Assembly: GCA_002448975.1 (NCBI GenBank)
Contig: DKBO01000023.1
Location: 1,180-12,834 of the forward strand
DNA from: Nitrospiraceae bacterium UBA6898
GTDB taxonomy: Bacteria; Nitrospirota; Thermodesulfovibrionia; Thermodesulfovibrionales; UBA6898
Reading direction: 5' to 3'
DNA: 11,655 bases
Numbering within the stretch: the stretch's first letter is position 1; each line of letters opens with the position of its first letter. The notes under the pieces were generated by a model, which was given only the letters and a program-made list of their open reading frames with translations, did not search any database and had not been told where the DNA came from. Made by a program: the position numbers and the translations under genes. This document shows positions 1-5,723 of this stretch, piece after piece.

Positions 1-318
1 CAGACCCCGGTCGGCGATGAAGATACTGAATTGGAGGATTTCATTGGTGACAAGAACAGCCCTTCGCCATATTCTGATGCCGAACGAAGCGAAACATCTG
101 ATCAGATCCTTATGATCCTGAAAACCCTTACACCAAAAGAAGAAAAGGTGATCAGGATGCGTTTCGGTATCGGCGTTGACAGGGACCATACCCTTGAAGA
201 GGTCGGCAGGCATCTATCGATAACCCGTGAGCGCGTTCGTCAAATAGAAGCAAAAGCCCTGAGAAAGCTCAAGCATCCAAGCCGTCTCAGGGCCTTAAAA
301 GTACTTACTTCCGCGTAA
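1..318 (+). CDS. rpoD: RNA polymerase primary sigma factor, C-terminal fragment (5' end outside window)
   Basis: This is the C-terminal part of a sigma70-family primary sigma factor, which directs RNA polymerase to housekeeping promoters. The reading frame is open from base 1, so the gene starts outside the window; 105 codons plus a TAA stop are visible. The visible part is region 4: an acidic stretch (GDEDTELEDFIGD), then LTPKEEKVIRMRFGIG, then the region 4.2 helix-turn-helix HTLEEVGRHLSITRERVRQ that contacts the -35 hexamer, ending in EAKALRKLKHPSRLRALK. The order and spacing match the end of RpoD rather than an alternative sigma factor. The stop codon lies 3 bases from the stop of the convergent LysM gene, and no terminator fits between them. 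Identity as RpoD rather than a close RpoS-like paralogue is likely but rests on region 4 only. Confidence 0.88.
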   Translation, partial: QTPVGDEDTELEDFIGDKNSPSPYSDAERSETSDQILMILKTLTPKEEKVIRMRFGIGVDRDHTLEEVGRHLSITRERVRQIEAKALRKLKHPSRLRALKVLTSA

Positions 319-321
319 TAA

Positions 322-1320
322 CTACTCAGCCTGCATTATCATCGTCCCAGGTATAATCGAAATTGTGCTTTCCCTGACAATGGCAACTGATGTCGCTTGG
401 TTCACGGCGAAGACCTGAATTGCGCCGCTTGGAACCTTCTGCTTCCCTATGAAAACTGTCCTGAATACATCTCCAACTTCTACACCGTCCTTCTTGCCGC
501 GGTCAATATATACCACATCAAAAAGACCATTATTTTCTCTCAGGTCCCTGGCGGCAACAATATATCCCCTTATGTCCGGCGTTCTGTAGGGTTTGGAAAC
601 AACCGGAGGAACCATTTCCTCATAAGGAACAAGGACATCTCCGGTAGTAATGTCATTATACATTGTCAGGATCTGGGCGACCGTTTCCCCGAATTCAAAT
701 TTCTTTATTTCGGTAACGCCGGCCACCTCCACGAGATAACCCACCTTTGCATTCGTGACCGGATGCATTATGAGCTGGGGTCGTTTCAGAACATAAAACT
801 TGTCGCCAGGACTCACCGGTCGCCCTGTTTTTACATAGACCAAATCCAGATTGCCGAACAATGTTCGCATTGTCGGAGAGCCCGTGATCATGCCTGTTAC
901 CTGTACCATGTCTGCAATATATCCGCTGGCTATGTAAAGGAGATTACTTACAAGCGGCTTTTCTGGTACGGGTGTCGCCTCTACTCGCTGGATGGCCTCT
1001 TTTTCAGGAGTTTTTTCTGCTATCGGCTCAGCAACAGGTGGCTCTTCCGCCTTTTCTTCCTTCTCTATATCCTGTTGTATAAGATAGAGCGGAATCCTTA
1101 TGATTTGGCCGGGCATAAGCTTGTCAGGATTGGCAATTTCAGCATTCTCCTTCCATACCTTCGGCCAGAGGAAAGCGTCGTTCAACTCTTTTTTTGAGAT
1201 GTCCCAGAGCGTATCACCTTGCTGAACCGTATATTCCTTTACCTGTTGTTGCGCAAAAGCAAAAGACGTTATGCCCAAAAAGGCAATGACCAACCACGGG
1301 ATAAGTCTTTTATTCAGCAT
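322..1320 (-). CDS. Secreted LysM-domain protein
   Basis: A 332-residue exported protein. Residues 1-23 are a signal peptide (LNKR, a hydrophobic core, then a likely cut after FAFA). Residues about 29-79 are a single LysM module, recognisable by YTVQQGDTLWDIS, an insert with FLWPKVWKENAEIANPD and the end LMPGQIIRIP. LysM modules bind peptidoglycan N-acetylglucosamine chains. Residues about 85-125 are a Glu/Pro-rich linker. The remaining 200 residues look beta-rich and include VSPGDKFYVLKR and a repeat-like IDRGKKDGVEVGDVFRTV; I do not recognise a named domain there. This layout is common in LysM proteins of Nitrospirota and Desulfobacterota. The ATG is preceded by AAGGAGAGG at good spacing and by a sigma70 promoter. 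The product is probably periplasmic, attached to the cell wall; its specific role is unknown. Confidence 0.85.
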   Translation of the reverse strand: MLNKRLIPWLVIAFLGITSFAFAQQQVKEYTVQQGDTLWDISKKELNDAFLWPKVWKENAEIANPDKLMPGQIIRIPLYLIQQDIEKEEKAEEPPVAEPIAEKTPEKEAIQRVEATPVPEKPLVSNLLYIASGYIADMVQVTGMITGSPTMRTLFGNLDLVYVKTGRPVSPGDKFYVLKRPQLIMHPVTNAKVGYLVEVAGVTEIKKFEFGETVAQILTMYNDITTGDVLVPYEEMVPPVVSKPYRTPDIRGYIVAARDLRENNGLFDVVYIDRGKKDGVEVGDVFRTVFIGKQKVPSGAIQVFAVNQATSVAIVRESTISIIPGTMIMQAE

Positions 1321-1357
1321 AATACCTCTCCTTCTTTAAAGTTATTCTTCAACTAAA

Positions 1358-1386
1358 AACATAACCGAGAACAGAGAAACTGTCAA
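1358..1386 (-). promoter_or_regulatory. Sigma70-type promoter of the LysM gene
   Basis: On the minus strand there is a perfect -35 TTGACA (1381-1386), a 17-base spacer and a -10 TATGTT (1358-1363). Transcription would start near 1351, about 30 bases before the ATG at 1320, leaving room for the AAGGAGAGG ribosome site. Confidence 0.75.
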
Positions 1387-1620
1387 GCATATTCTGGATG
1401 CCAGTTATCACGATCCATGAGGACGCTGATCATCTACGTTTAATTCCTCTGTAAGCTGGGACATGATATTAGGACTTGCCTCCCTGCGCAATAGAAGACG
1501 ACAATGCCGAGCCAGAGTAGAATGCAGATTTGGTTAAGCTACCGTAAGCACTTAAAAATAAAATAAATTCAGCCTTACCCGCAGGAAACTGTGTAGCAGG
1601 TTTCAGCATACAACAGTATG
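1387..1620. other. Intergenic region without a recognisable gene
   Basis: This stretch lies between the LysM promoter and the end of the phosphatase gene. No supportable coding frame or RNA gene is seen. Near the phosphatase stop there are a small hairpin (CATAC-aaca-GTATG, 1607-1620) and a GAAAC/GTTTC pair (about 1584-1603). On the minus strand these are followed by a T-rich tract (complement of about 1554-1569). Together they may act as a weak terminator for the phosphatase gene, but the stems are too short to call it. Confidence 0.4.
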
Positions 1621-2277
1621 TTATGGAGCCGTTGTCTGATAAGCCTTTTCATTTAGGACGTCGTAGGCTGATAGCTTCCCTGTCATAAAAGCCCCTGTAT
1701 CTACACAGATGATGTTTCTCAATCGTTCGATCTCTGATTTCGGAGAATGTCCGACTATCAGTGTTTTCCTGCCATTATAGGAATTGGACCTGTCCCAGAG
1801 AATTTCGTCAGAAGAAGATGTATCTGGACCCTTACCATAAGGAATACCTGCATGCACAAATATATATTCCTCAGTCTCATGATAAAGCTCAAGAGAACAG
1901 ATGAACGGGATGAGCGTTTGACTTGCCTTGTCAAGCCCCCGAAAAGATTTTACGGTTGCCTGTCCTCCATTAAGAAACCAGTGCAGCTTGGCATTCTTGC
2001 AGTCCTTATCGCCAGTGCACTGCAGAGCCTTTAGTGCAAGGTCTTCATGATTACCCTTAAGCAGTATAATCTGCCCTGGATAATGCTTTTTGAGTCCCGA
2101 AACATACTCGACAACTTCTTTACTGTTTGCACCCCTATCAAGATAATCTCCAAGGAATACAAGCCTGTCCTCTTCAGGGTCGAAAACAATGTTACGCTCA
2201 ACCAGATCGAGTAGCAGTTCATAGCAGCCATGAATGTCTCCTATGCCGATCAATCGTCTAACTGCTTCTCTATTCAT
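1621..2277 (-). CDS. PPP-family metallophosphatase (serine/threonine protein phosphatase or ApaH-like)
   Basis: A 218-residue calcineurin-like phosphoesterase with the full PPP metal-site set: GDIHG (13-17), GDYLDRG (43-49), GNHE (75-78), the histidine of FVHAGIP (142) and the histidine of VGHSP (177). These residues hold two metal ions that activate water for phosphoester hydrolysis. Short bacterial members of this family act as protein phosphatases (PrpA/PrpB type) or as dinucleoside-tetraphosphate hydrolases; the sequence does not decide between them. It has no signal peptide, so it is cytoplasmic. I chose the ATG at 2277, which puts the GDIHG strand close to the N-terminus as is usual. 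A TTG extension up to 2367 is open but lacks a ribosome site and would run across a candidate promoter. The ATG itself has no clear Shine-Dalgarno sequence. The gene is divergent from the selenoprotein gene. Confidence 0.85.
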   Translation of the reverse strand: MNREAVRRLIGIGDIHGCYELLLDLVERNIVFDPEEDRLVFLGDYLDRGANSKEVVEYVSGLKKHYPGQIILLKGNHEDLALKALQCTGDKDCKNAKLHWFLNGGQATVKSFRGLDKASQTLIPFICSLELYHETEEYIFVHAGIPYGKGPDTSSSDEILWDRSNSYNGRKTLIVGHSPKSEIERLRNIICVDTGAFMTGKLSAYDVLNEKAYQTTAP

Positions 2278-2299
2278 ATCAAAGCATTCTTTTACTTGT

Positions 2300-2328
2300 A
2301 TTCTATCATGTCGTTTGCAGGCATCCAA
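2300..2328 (-). promoter_or_regulatory. Candidate promoter of the phosphatase gene
   Basis: The minus strand shows -35 TTGGAT (2323-2328, three matches), a 17-base spacer and -10 TAGAAT (2300-2305, five matches). The start would fall near 2293, giving a leader of about 16 bases to the ATG at 2277. It supports the shorter gene model but is only a moderate match. Confidence 0.4.
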
Positions 2329-2433
2329 CCAGTAATGGTCGGTCGAAGAATATTGAAGGAACAACAAGCGGTATATGATCTGTTCATTTCCGCCACCACT
2401 TCTTAATCTCTACTGTTCTTAAGACTGCCTCTC

Positions 2434-2442
2434 TGGTATAGT
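2434..2442 (+). promoter_or_regulatory. Candidate extended -10 promoter of the selenoprotein gene
   Basis: TGG-TATAGT is an extended -10 element (TGn plus a five-of-six -10 hexamer). It lies 36 bases upstream of the ATG and has no good -35, as is typical for extended -10 promoters. The SRPBCC gene at 10193 has a closely similar TGG-TATAAT. Confidence 0.4.
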
Positions 2443-2477
2443 AGAAAAAGAAGATTTCCCGGAAAGGAAGGAGTCTG

Positions 2478-3146
2478 ATGAAGGTCAAACGCATTCGTCT
2501 GGATGTAGTTTTGGTCGTGCTCTCGCTTAGCCTAATTATCGGCAGCTCAATCGTGACAGGTTCGGTCGCAGCCCCGTCCGGGTCCACGGTGCCAACCTCT
2601 CCGGAGGCGGTATGCCCACTCCTCAACGGACAGAAGATCCCGCTGCTAAACCTAAAGACGCTTGAAAATAAGTCATTTGATCTGTCCGCTGCCATTGCAA
2701 AAAAACCTACCATTTTGATTTTTTACCGAGGCGGCTGGTGACCATACTGCAATGTGCAGTTAGGTCAACTGCAGGAGATTGAACCAAAGCTCAATGAGAT
2801 GGGATACCAGATTATCGCAATCAGTCCTGACCGTCCTGAGCTGCTGGAACAGAACATCAAGAAGCATAACTTCACATACCTGCTATTATCAGATAGCAAG
2901 AAGGATGCTGCGCGCGCCTTTGGCATAGCTTTCCGGGTTGATGAAAAATCTCTGAAGATGTACGAGCAGTATGGCATCGATATTGAAGCCGCCTCAGGAG
3001 AACATGATCTTATCTTGCCTGTGCCTGCAGTCTTTGTGATCAGTACTGACGGAATAATCAAGTTCGAGTATGTGAACCCGAACTACGAGGTGCGCCTAGA
3101 TCCGGACATCCTTATGGCCGCCGCCAGGTCAGCCCTGAAAAAATAG
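2478..3146 (+). CDS. Secreted peroxiredoxin-like selenoprotein (UxxC active site; in-frame TGA at 2739-2741 read as selenocysteine)
   Basis: A 222-residue AhpC/TSA-type thioredoxin-fold protein, if the TGA at codon 88 is read through. The frame is otherwise intact on both sides. Residues 1 to about 32 are a signal peptide (KVKRIR, hydrophobic core, GSVAA), so the product is periplasmic. Residues about 53-220 form the peroxiredoxin fold: ILIFYRGGW, then [TGA]-PYCNVQLGQLQEIEP, then GYQIIAISPDRPE, and VPAVFVISTDGIIKFEYV with the cis-Pro segment. Relatives carry GGWCPYC here, so the TGA replaces the peroxidatic cysteine and leaves a UxxC pair (Sec88/Cys91). Prx-like proteins with UxxC are an established bacterial selenoprotein class. 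A SECIS-like hairpin lies just downstream. AAGGAG sits 4 bases before the ATG. The likely role is reduction of hydroperoxides or thiol-disulfide exchange. Automated callers would split this into two ORFs (2478-2741 and about 2754-3146). The alternative is a pseudogene. Confidence 0.85.
2739..2773 (+). promoter_or_regulatory. Selenocysteine codon and SECIS-like hairpin
   Basis: After the UGA (2739-2741) comes a perfect 7-bp stem, TGCAGTT (2755-2761) and AACTGCA (2767-2773), closing a 5-base loop AGGTC (2762-2766). Twenty bases separate the UGA from the loop. Known bacterial SECIS elements sit inside the coding sequence right after the UGA, with a small apical loop carrying a G in the first two positions, about 16-37 bases from the UGA. 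This hairpin fits all three, and its loop resembles the GGUC loop I recall for E. coli fdhF. It would recruit SelB with Sec-tRNA. SelA, SelB, SelC and SelD are not in the window. Confidence 0.75.
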
Positions 3147-3156
3147 GGTGCCGAGC

Positions 3157-3474
3157 ATGACTAAATGCTCTCACTGCGGTGGAGAGATAGCGGAAGGATT
3201 ACCCTGCAAAGCCTGCGGCGTTGAAATTCAGTACAAGGATTTCAGGGGCTCGGAAATGCTTGACATTAAAATACCCTCGCCAGCATCCAAATCAAGGGAC
3301 AGGTTTGAACAGAAGTCCAAATCAGCAAAGAAGGAAGAGGACATTACTCTTATCGCTCCGAAAGCAAAAAGGCCGGTGCTAAGTAAGCCGGCCTTTTTGC
3401 TTATTGCCGCAATTACGATCATCCTTTCCTCCGTTGCCTGGTATTTCGTTCTCAAATACCTGCTGATGTTTTAA
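3157..3474 (+). CDS. Membrane-anchored zinc-ribbon protein
   Basis: A 105-residue hypothetical protein. Residues 4-20 form a short zinc ribbon (C4-x2-C7 and C17-x2-C20, as CSHCGG and CKACG). Then comes a polar, Lys/Ser-rich linker, and the last 28 residues (78-105, from PAFLLIAAITII to LLMF) form one transmembrane helix, so the ribbon probably faces the cytoplasm with a C-terminal anchor. The ATG at 3157 is 10 bases after the stop of the selenoprotein gene, so the two are probably co-transcribed. A GTG at 3148 would add three residues and is less likely; only a weak AGGG lies upstream. Codons 69-82 contain a 15-bp perfect palindrome resembling a bidirectional terminator. I do not recognise a specific family or function. 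Confidence 0.7.
   Translation: MTKCSHCGGEIAEGLPCKACGVEIQYKDFRGSEMLDIKIPSPASKSRDRFEQKSKSAKKEEDITLIAPKAKRPVLSKPAFLLIAAITIILSSVAWYFVLKYLLMF
3362..3402. repeat. Perfect 15-bp inverted repeat with flanking A/T tracts inside a gene (terminator-like)
   Basis: Left arm 3362-3376 (AAGCAAAAAGGCCGG) and right arm 3388-3402 (CCGGCCTTTTTGCTT) are perfect complements around an 11-base spacer. A GC-rich core followed by TTTTT on both strands is the shape of a bidirectional intrinsic terminator. It lies inside the zinc-ribbon gene, just before the segment encoding its membrane helix. Confidence 0.8.
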
Positions 3475-3507
3475 AAGGCGGAAATGACAGCTTACTGAAC
3501 GTACATC

Positions 3508-3717
3508 ATGTCGGCACATGACTCAGAAATCATCTGGAGTACTGTGCTTGATGCATGGAGATTCAGCATGATGATCGGCACGCTCGGCGGTAGTGTTATT
3601 GTGGACATCGTGCATGTGGTCGTCTCTTTCGCCCTTACCCCATTTCTTTTCATCCATATCTATCTGTCAACGCCCGGTGGAACAGCGATGCAACACATCA
3701 CGGCAATGATTACGTGA
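3508..3717 (+). pseudogene. Truncated cytochrome b (b561-type) remnant or very small membrane protein
   Basis: A 69-codon frame whose second half resembles the last transmembrane helix of the membrane cytochrome b subunits found with formate dehydrogenases, Ni-Fe hydrogenases and thiosulfate reductases. The IVHVVVSF stretch is followed by FLFIHIYLSTPGGTAMQ and ends HITAMIT, where family members commonly read IHxYLxTTG...AMITG. The two histidines are placed like heme ligands. Such proteins usually have four or more helices, so most of the N-terminus is missing; the frame is closed upstream by TGA at 3496. Two stops (TGA TAA) end it. The ATG has no clear ribosome site. I think it is a decayed gene end left from a respiratory operon, though a functional one- or two-helix peptide cannot be excluded. 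Confidence 0.45.
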
Positions 3718-4058
3718 TAAGAGAGAGAGAAGGGTAAAGGTTGGCGATCATGAAGCGGGTACAAGGAGCGATGCCGTCCCTCACAGAATAACGTTTGGTC
3801 ACCCAGAGCATCTCAAAGCGCCTTTTTCAAAAAAGGGCCGGGCAACTGAAGGATTTCCTCCTGTTGCCCGGCCCTCGTTTACCAGACCTCTTACCTCAAT
3901 GCTTTTGAAAATATGGTCTGGTTGTGCTCCTTAAAACTCCCCTAAGCTAACTCTAGCTTAACATTATTACGTTTTTGCAGATTGTCAATCCCGCTGGCGT
4001 GCAACATGAGGTCTTCTGCGGGAAACAATATCTGTTTTCATTTGTTCAGCCGGATTCT
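3718..4058. other. Intergenic region with three inverted repeats
   Basis: No convincing coding frame. Apart from the terminator at 3829-3874 it holds two more inverted repeats. ACCAGACC (3881-3888) pairs with GGTCTGGT (3915-3922) across 26 bases. TAAGCTA (3943-3949) pairs with TAGCTTA (3954-3960) across 4 bases. The first 110 bases (3718-3828) show nothing recognisable; a 13-codon ATG frame near 3750 has no support. Confidence 0.5.
3829..3874 (-). terminator. Intrinsic terminator of the 5670-4059 operon
   Basis: A perfect 12-bp stem, GGGCCGGGCAAC (3835-3846) with GTTGCCCGGCCC (3863-3874), has a 16-base loop. On the minus strand the stem is followed by six T residues (complement of 3829-3834). 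It lies about 185 bases beyond the DUF2784 stop codon. On the plus strand the following sequence (TCGTTT) is only weakly U-rich, so it mainly serves minus-strand transcripts. Confidence 0.8.
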
Positions 4059-4412
4059 TCAGCCCTTTCTTCCCCTCCTGTAAATCCAGACATTGAACAG
4101 GCAGAGCGCTGTCGTAAGGACAAGGATGGTCCATCTGTCCACTTCCACATAAATAACCTTTTCGAGATAGTGAATGATATAGGAACCGGCATATGCCTGT
4201 GCCGGATCATGGTGCGCCCTCAGCCAAACCTCGAGATGGGTCAGAGGACAGTACCAGTCAAGGGCCTGTAGCATAAGCGCAAAGGCCAACCCGCCGATAT
4301 GGATATATTTGATGGTCCTGTGTATCCTGCCCGCAACCGCTCCGAGGATCAAAAACAGGATCCAGAGAAAATGGACAACAACTGCCAGGTCAGCAAGAAG
4401 CCTGAAGATCAT
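4059..4412 (-). CDS. DUF2784 family membrane protein
   Basis: A 117-residue integral membrane protein with three to four predicted helices: residues about 5-28 (LLADLAVVVHFLWILFLILG), 37-52 (YIHIGGLAFALMLQ) and 93-111 (WTILVLTTALCLFNVWIY). It matches the DUF2784 pattern: an N-terminal ADLAVVVHFLWILF, a central WYCPLTHLEVWLR and a later HYLEKVIYVEV. The family is widespread in bacteria and has no established function. It is the last gene of a three-gene minus-strand operon, 18 bases after the cyclophilin-like gene. The ATG has only a poor ribosome site, so translation may depend on the upstream gene. It is followed by the strong terminator at 3829-3874. Confidence 0.85.
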   Translation of the reverse strand: MIFRLLADLAVVVHFLWILFLILGAVAGRIHRTIKYIHIGGLAFALMLQALDWYCPLTHLEVWLRAHHDPAQAYAGSYIIHYLEKVIYVEVDRWTILVLTTALCLFNVWIYRRGRKG

Positions 4413-4430
4413 CGATAGTTTCAGTGTTCG

Positions 4431-4814
4431 CTATAACGGCTTGACTTCGACTATGATCAGCTTTTGTATCCCCTTTGCTTTTCTCAGGACAAGCGCATCT
4501 CCCATGATCCTGCCCACGATATTCACCTCGCTTGCAGGGACAGGTTTCGTTCCGGTGCTCAGCGGTGTCGGGCCGAAGAAAATGGCGAGGGCCCTTCCCG
4601 GAGGCCAGTACCCGATGTCGCCGATGTTCACCTTGACCGTTGCGGTATGGTCATGTGACATGATAACCGGTATCTCGCAATAGAACTCGTCTCCCCATTC
4701 GTTGGGAACAGCCTCTATCGGCAGTATGGCGGCAATCGCAGCCGCGCAATCAGTATCGAACAGCTTTGCGTCCACCGTGATATCTCCTGCCATGATCCGT
4801 ATTTTGGATGACAT
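4431..4814 (-). CDS. Cyclophilin-like fold protein (TM1367 family)
   Basis: A 127-residue cytoplasmic protein of the small Cyclophil_like/TM1367 family (formerly DUF369). Key parts are the N-terminal strand KIRIMAGDITVDAKLFDT, the helix AAAIAAILPIEA, the EFYCEIPV strand and the strongly conserved segment DIGYWPPGRALAIFFGPTP at residues about 65-83, followed by the EVNIVGRIMGD loop. The fold resembles cyclophilin, but peptidyl-prolyl isomerase activity has not been shown for the family and its function is unknown. The start codon is 1 base after the TGA of the upstream oxidoreductase gene (TGA-t-ATG), with a GGGGGCT ribosome-site-like run inside that gene's end, so the two are probably translationally coupled. 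Confidence 0.85.
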   Translation of the reverse strand: MSSKIRIMAGDITVDAKLFDTDCAAAIAAILPIEAVPNEWGDEFYCEIPVIMSHDHTATVKVNIGDIGYWPPGRALAIFFGPTPLSTGTKPVPASEVNIVGRIMGDALVLRKAKGIQKLIIVEVKPL

Positions 4815-4815
4815 A

Positions 4816-5670
4816 TCAGAGCCCCCGGATCACCTCATAGACCGCGGAGAAATCCTGGTCAGCGATCCCCCTGTTGAAGGTCATGCCGAAGAGCTCCTTG
4901 GCCACAGCTCCGGTGAAGAGCGGACGTTTAAGGCTAAAGGCAAGATCCTGCAGATAATGCAGGTCCTTGTAGATGAGCGCAGACGAGAACTGGGTCGAGA
5001 AGTCTTCTTTGAGGATATTCTCCTTCTTCGCATGCAGTATGCCCGCGTTGCCTGCACCGACAAGGAGCATGTCAATCGCCCTTGCCTTGTCTATGTCCAC
5101 GGCTTCGGCTAAGGCGATCGCTTCTGCAAGGGTCGCCATAAACGAGCCGAGCACGAGGTTGTTGATGAGCTTCATCCTGGTCGCGAGCGCCGGCTTTTCA
5201 AGATAGAAGATGTTCCTGCCGATCTTTTCGATCAGTGGTAATGCGCTTTCATAGGCGTGCCTTTCACCGCTGACCAGAACGGTGAGGCTGCCCTGTAAAG
5301 CCGGAACAACGCTGCCGAGCACCGGAGCCTCAAGGTAGTATGCCCCTTTCTCCCTAAGCATCTCGTGGAAGTACAGGACATCCTCGAAGTGGTTCGTGCT
5401 GGTATCGATGATGATCCTGCCCGTGCATGGAGCATCAAGGAGCCCGTCCTTGCCGCTGAACACGGACCGGACAGCCCCACTGTCAAAAAGATTCATAAAG
5501 ATAATGTCCGCTGTCGCCGCCAGATCAGCTGGACTGGCTGCGACAGCTGCTCCGAGACCAGTTGCCTTTTCTGCTGTCCTGTTCCAGACTACCAGTTCCA
5601 CGCCTTCAGACAAGAGTCTTTTGGCCATTGCCTTGCCGAGATGTCCCAGCCCTATAAATCCCGTTTTCAT
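4816..5670 (-). CDS. NAD(P)-dependent beta-hydroxyacid dehydrogenase family oxidoreductase
   Basis: A 284-residue member of the 3-hydroxyisobutyrate dehydrogenase / glyoxylate-succinic semialdehyde reductase family. Residues 4-12 (GFIGLGHLG) are the Rossmann glycine motif. WNRT at 29-32 places Arg31 and Thr32 where NADP-preferring members bind the 2'-phosphate. The substrate loop is APVLGSVVPALQGSL (115-129); the usual second-position Ser of the family (APVSGS) is Leu here. Lys167 and Asn171 (MKLINN) are the expected catalytic residues. The C-terminal all-helical domain follows and the length is typical. It probably reduces small aldehydes or oxidises short beta-hydroxyacids in the cytoplasm; the exact substrate cannot be read from sequence. 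AGGAGGG lies 7 bases before the ATG. It is the first gene of a three-gene operon and is divergent from mnmG. Confidence 0.88.
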   Translation of the reverse strand: MKTGFIGLGHLGKAMAKRLLSEGVELVVWNRTAEKATGLGAAVAASPADLAATADIIFMNLFDSGAVRSVFSGKDGLLDAPCTGRIIIDTSTNHFEDVLYFHEMLREKGAYYLEAPVLGSVVPALQGSLTVLVSGERHAYESALPLIEKIGRNIFYLEKPALATRMKLINNLVLGSFMATLAEAIALAEAVDIDKARAIDMLLVGAGNAGILHAKKENILKEDFSTQFSSALIYKDLHYLQDLAFSLKRPLFTGAVAKELFGMTFNRGIADQDFSAVYEVIRGL

Positions 5671-5708
5671 ATGTTGTCCCTCCTGTGCGCCGGTACCGTA
5701 AATTATCT

Positions 5709-5715
5709 TATAATA
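5709..5715. promoter_or_regulatory. Overlapping -10 elements for the divergent mnmG and oxidoreductase genes
   Basis: The plus strand has a perfect TATAAT (5709-5714) and the minus strand a TATTAT (complement of 5710-5715). A plus-strand start would fall at about 5720-5723, at or next to the mnmG ATG (5724). A minus-strand start near 5703 would give the oxidoreductase a leader of about 33 bases. No good -35 is visible for either direction. Confidence 0.4.
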
Positions 5716-5723
5716 GTATCTTC

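Noticed and set aside
397..1197. A 266-codon plus-strand frame opposite the LysM gene
   Set aside because: The encoded sequence has no recognisable domain or ribosome site, while the opposite strand encodes a clear signal peptide and LysM module with promoter.
2278..2367. TTG-started N-terminal extension of the phosphatase
   Set aside because: No ribosome site, no family similarity in the extra 30 residues, and it overlaps a candidate promoter.
2754..3146. A separate gene starting with GTG after the TGA
   Set aside because: It would start in the middle of the thioredoxin fold without the active-site region or a ribosome site; it is the second part of the selenoprotein.
3484..3498. Second possible selenocysteine TGA upstream of the cytochrome b remnant (ATG at 3484, TGA at 3496)
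   Set aside because: There is no redox motif around the TGA and no homology upstream of it; it is an ordinary stop in a truncated gene.
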